Positions 13,916 through 15,158 of a stretch of DNA of 15,158 nt are shown here, piece after piece. The position numbers and the translations under genes were made by a program. This DNA comes from Acuticoccus sp039189655 (GTDB lineage Bacteria > Pseudomonadota > Alphaproteobacteria > Rhizobiales > Amorphaceae), in contig JBCCYN010000114.1 of NCBI GenBank assembly GCA_039189655.1, positions 1 to 15,158 on the forward strand, in the 5' to 3' direction. Under the pieces are notes generated by a model. That model saw only the letters and a program-made list of their open reading frames with translations, was not told the origin of the DNA and did no database searches. Positions within the stretch are counted from its first letter, which is position 1, and the number at the start of each line of letters is the position of its first letter.

Positions 13916-13964
13916 TACAGGCCACACGATCATGCGATCGCATGATCGTGTGAACTGTTTTAGG
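13911..13964. repeat. Palindromic repeat element, copy 2, with a perfect 30-base palindrome
   Basis: Bases 13923-13952 form an uninterrupted palindrome whose half-site is CACACGATCATGCGA and whose centre is GCGATCGC. Imperfect outer arms (CCTAATACAGGC and AACTGTTTTAGG, nine of twelve pairs) extend it to 54 bases. The DUF2125 stop TAA (13913-13915) lies in the left outer arm. It aligns with 8875-8920 through ACGATCATGCG and TCGCATGA; copy 1 lacks eight bases of the right arm. Like copy 1 it directly follows a gene, and it precedes the next gene on the same strand, so REP-like effects on mRNA are possible. Confidence 0.85.
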
Positions 13965-14012
13965 CTTAGCCATGCGTCGGCGCCGGCATCGCGACCAAGA
14001 CTGGGGAACCGA

Positions 14013-14393
14013 ATGATCTTAGCACTCGACCACGTGAACCTTTTGACCGACGACCTGGAGGGTGTGGCGGTCTGGTACGAGAAAGTGCTGGGCCTAAAGC
14101 GAGGACCCCGCCCGCCTTTCTCCATCGCGGGGGAGTGGCTTTATCTCGGCGAAAACCCGGTGGTGCATCTGGTGTTGCAGACCGACCGGCCGGGCCCCAA
14201 CGAAGGGTCTATGGAGCATTTTGCACTCCGCGCCAAAGGCATGAAGGCGTTCGAGGAGCACCTTAACGGCGTCGGCGTCGAATTCAGTATGGCGCACGTC
14301 CCCGATACCCCCATCGTGCAATACAATGTCCACGATCCTGCCGGGAACCATATCCACGTGGACTTCGACACATCTCAGGAAGAGGCGGCTTAG
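14013..14393 (+). CDS. VOC (glyoxalase/bleomycin-resistance fold) family protein
   Basis: Small single-domain protein of 126 residues with the vicinal-oxygen-chelate pattern: LDHVNLLTDDLEGVAVWYEKVLGL at its start (given here only as landmarks H7 and W21-Y22), LGENPVVHLVLQ in the middle, MEHFALRA, and a final DPAGNHIHVDF. Possible metal ligands are H7, H52, H69 and H115; position 115 is often Glu in this fold. The family includes lyases, dioxygenases and resistance proteins, so no reaction can be assigned. The frame opens at 13791, but ATG 14013 has GGGGA at 14003-14007 and begins the first beta strand. It follows the palindromic repeat and converges on tyrA with 47 bases between the two stops. 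Confidence 0.88.
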   Translation: MILALDHVNLLTDDLEGVAVWYEKVLGLKRGPRPPFSIAGEWLYLGENPVVHLVLQTDRPGPNEGSMEHFALRAKGMKAFEEHLNGVGVEFSMAHVPDTPIVQYNVHDPAGNHIHVDFDTSQEEAA

Positions 14394-14440
14394 GCTGCGC
14401 CGGTCACACGCCAGCGCGCTCCGGTGACACCCAAAACGTC

Positions 14441-15158
14441 TCAGTCGTCACCGGTCTCAGCCGGACGACCAAAGTTCGGCACGGATGTGTCCTGGCCGGC
14501 GTCGACGATACCGATGCGCACTGCCCGGGTACGCTCGAAGATGTCGTAGAGCAATGGCCCATCCGACCAGCGGATCGCGCGCTGAAGCATGGCAAGGTCT
14601 TCGCTGAAACGGCCCAGAATTTCGAGCACCGACTCCCGATTGCTGAGGAAGATATCGCGCCACATGGTCGGATCTGACGCGGCAAGGCGCGTAAAATCGC
14701 GAAAACCGCCGGCAGAGAATTTGATCACCTCGGAGTCGGTTATCGTCTCCATGTCGCTTGCCGTGCGCACCATGTTGTAGGCGATGAGGTGCGGCAGGTG
14801 CGAGGTTATCGCAAGCACCATGTCGTGGTGCGGAACGTCCATCTCCTCAACGTTTGCCCCAAAGGCGCGCCACATGGCCGACACGACGCGTGCCGCCTCC
14901 GGATCGGTGCGCTCGGTGGGCGTGATGATGGACCAGCGGCCGTCGAAGAGGCCGGCAAACCCGGCGTCGGGCCCCGAACGCTCCGAGCCCGCGATGGGAT
15001 GACCCGGGACGAAGCGCGCCGAGGGGGGCAAGGTGGTCTCAAAGGCGTCGATCACCGCCTGTTTGACCGAACCGGTGTCGGTGACAATGGCCCCTTCGGA
15101 AAGAGCCGGGGCAATGGCACGGGCGACGTCGCTGCTTGCCCCCACGGGCACGCAGGAG
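14441..15158 (-). CDS. tyrA: Prephenate/arogenate dehydrogenase, C-terminal part (runs off the right edge)
   Basis: NAD(P)-dependent enzyme of tyrosine biosynthesis. About 238 residues are present, starting after the N-terminal nucleotide-binding GxGxxG, which lies beyond the window. The visible frame opens with SCVPVGASSDVARAIAP, the end of the Rossmann domain. GHPIAGSERSGPDAG, where the His and Ser contact substrate in the family, and the helical-domain motif AITSHLPHLIAYN follow, then GGFRDFTRLAASDPTMWRDI. These are strong TyrA hallmarks. The apparent GTG at 15151 is an internal Val, not a start. Upstream genes are not visible; hisC is common there in relatives. The stop is at 14441-14443. 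Confidence 0.93.
   Translation of the reverse strand, partial: SCVPVGASSDVARAIAPALSEGAIVTDTGSVKQAVIDAFETTLPPSARFVPGHPIAGSERSGPDAGFAGLFDGRWSIITPTERTDPEAARVVSAMWRAFGANVEEMDVPHHDMVLAITSHLPHLIAYNMVRTASDMETITDSEVIKFSAGGFRDFTRLAASDPTMWRDIFLSNRESVLEILGRFSEDLAMLQRAIRWSDGPLLYDIFERTRAVRIGIVDAGQDTSVPNFGRPAETGDD

Noticed and set aside
13043..14125. 360-codon minus-strand open frame opposite DUF2125 and the VOC gene start
   Set aside because: It spans two plus-strand genes and the palindromic repeat, has no recognisable motif, and is explained by the codon bias of DUF2125.
15149..15151. GTG at 15151 as the start of tyrA
   Set aside because: The frame stays open to the window edge and reads SCVPVG, the expected Rossmann-domain end; the GTG is an internal Val codon.
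1..15158. Defence system, prophage, integron or CRISPR content
   Set aside because: All convincing genes belong to housekeeping or small metabolic families; no transposase, integrase, toxin, nuclease effector or spaced direct repeats were seen.

Overview
The window is a GC-rich stretch of an alphaproteobacterial chromosome, most likely from the Rhizobiales/Hyphomicrobiales side. The evidence is the set of lineage-typical families (a DUF4175/TIGR02302 protein, a DUF2125 protein, an FtsK of about 960 residues) and a gene order that, from memory, resembles conserved blocks in that group: ftsK-lolA, and DUF4175-ftsE-ftsX-plsC-chaC-DUF2125-tyrA. It is mostly core-genome envelope and cell-division DNA. 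I see no tRNA, rRNA, CRISPR array, transposase, integrase or phage gene.

Layout. Bases 2-97 hold the last 31 codons of a plus-strand gene, perhaps an aminotransferase. Then come ftsK (203-3079), lolA (3228-3836) and a universal stress protein translationally coupled to lolA (3833-4312). A minus-strand pair follows: an HD-domain protein resembling the PhnZ/TmpB/MIOX diiron oxygenases (4309-4941), coupled by a one-base overlap behind an M20D amidohydrolase (4941-6113). After a divergent intergenic region, the plus strand carries a large membrane-anchored DUF4175 protein with a Gln/Gly-rich coiled-coil half (6333-8879), ftsE (9209-9868), ftsX with an unusually long Pro/Arg-rich N-terminal tail (9868-11370) and plsC (11450-12244). 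A minus-strand ChaC-type gamma-glutamylcyclotransferase (12229-12753) overlaps plsC tail to tail. DUF2125 (12911-13915) and a VOC/glyoxalase-fold protein (14013-14393) are on the plus strand, and the C-terminal part of tyrA (14441-15158) enters from the right on the minus strand.

How the genes fit together. FtsK (chromosome segregation at the septum), FtsEX (control of septal peptidoglycan hydrolysis), LolA (lipoprotein transport to the outer membrane), PlsC (phosphatidic acid synthesis) and the membrane-anchored DUF4175 and DUF2125 proteins form an envelope and division neighbourhood. The HD/M20 pair looks like a separate metabolic unit set between the two blocks.

Non-coding structure. Two related palindromic elements (8875-8920 and 13911-13964) lie directly at gene 3' ends and contain the stop codon of the preceding gene; one has a perfect 30-base palindrome centred on GCGATCGC. 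A near-palindrome around TGTGCACA lies upstream of lolA, and a 14-base copy of it lies in the chaC/DUF2125 divergent region. I do not see a clearly new multi-gene system. The best leads are the uncharacterised HD-domain oxygenase-like gene with its amidohydrolase partner, the FtsX N-terminal extension and the palindromic repeat family.
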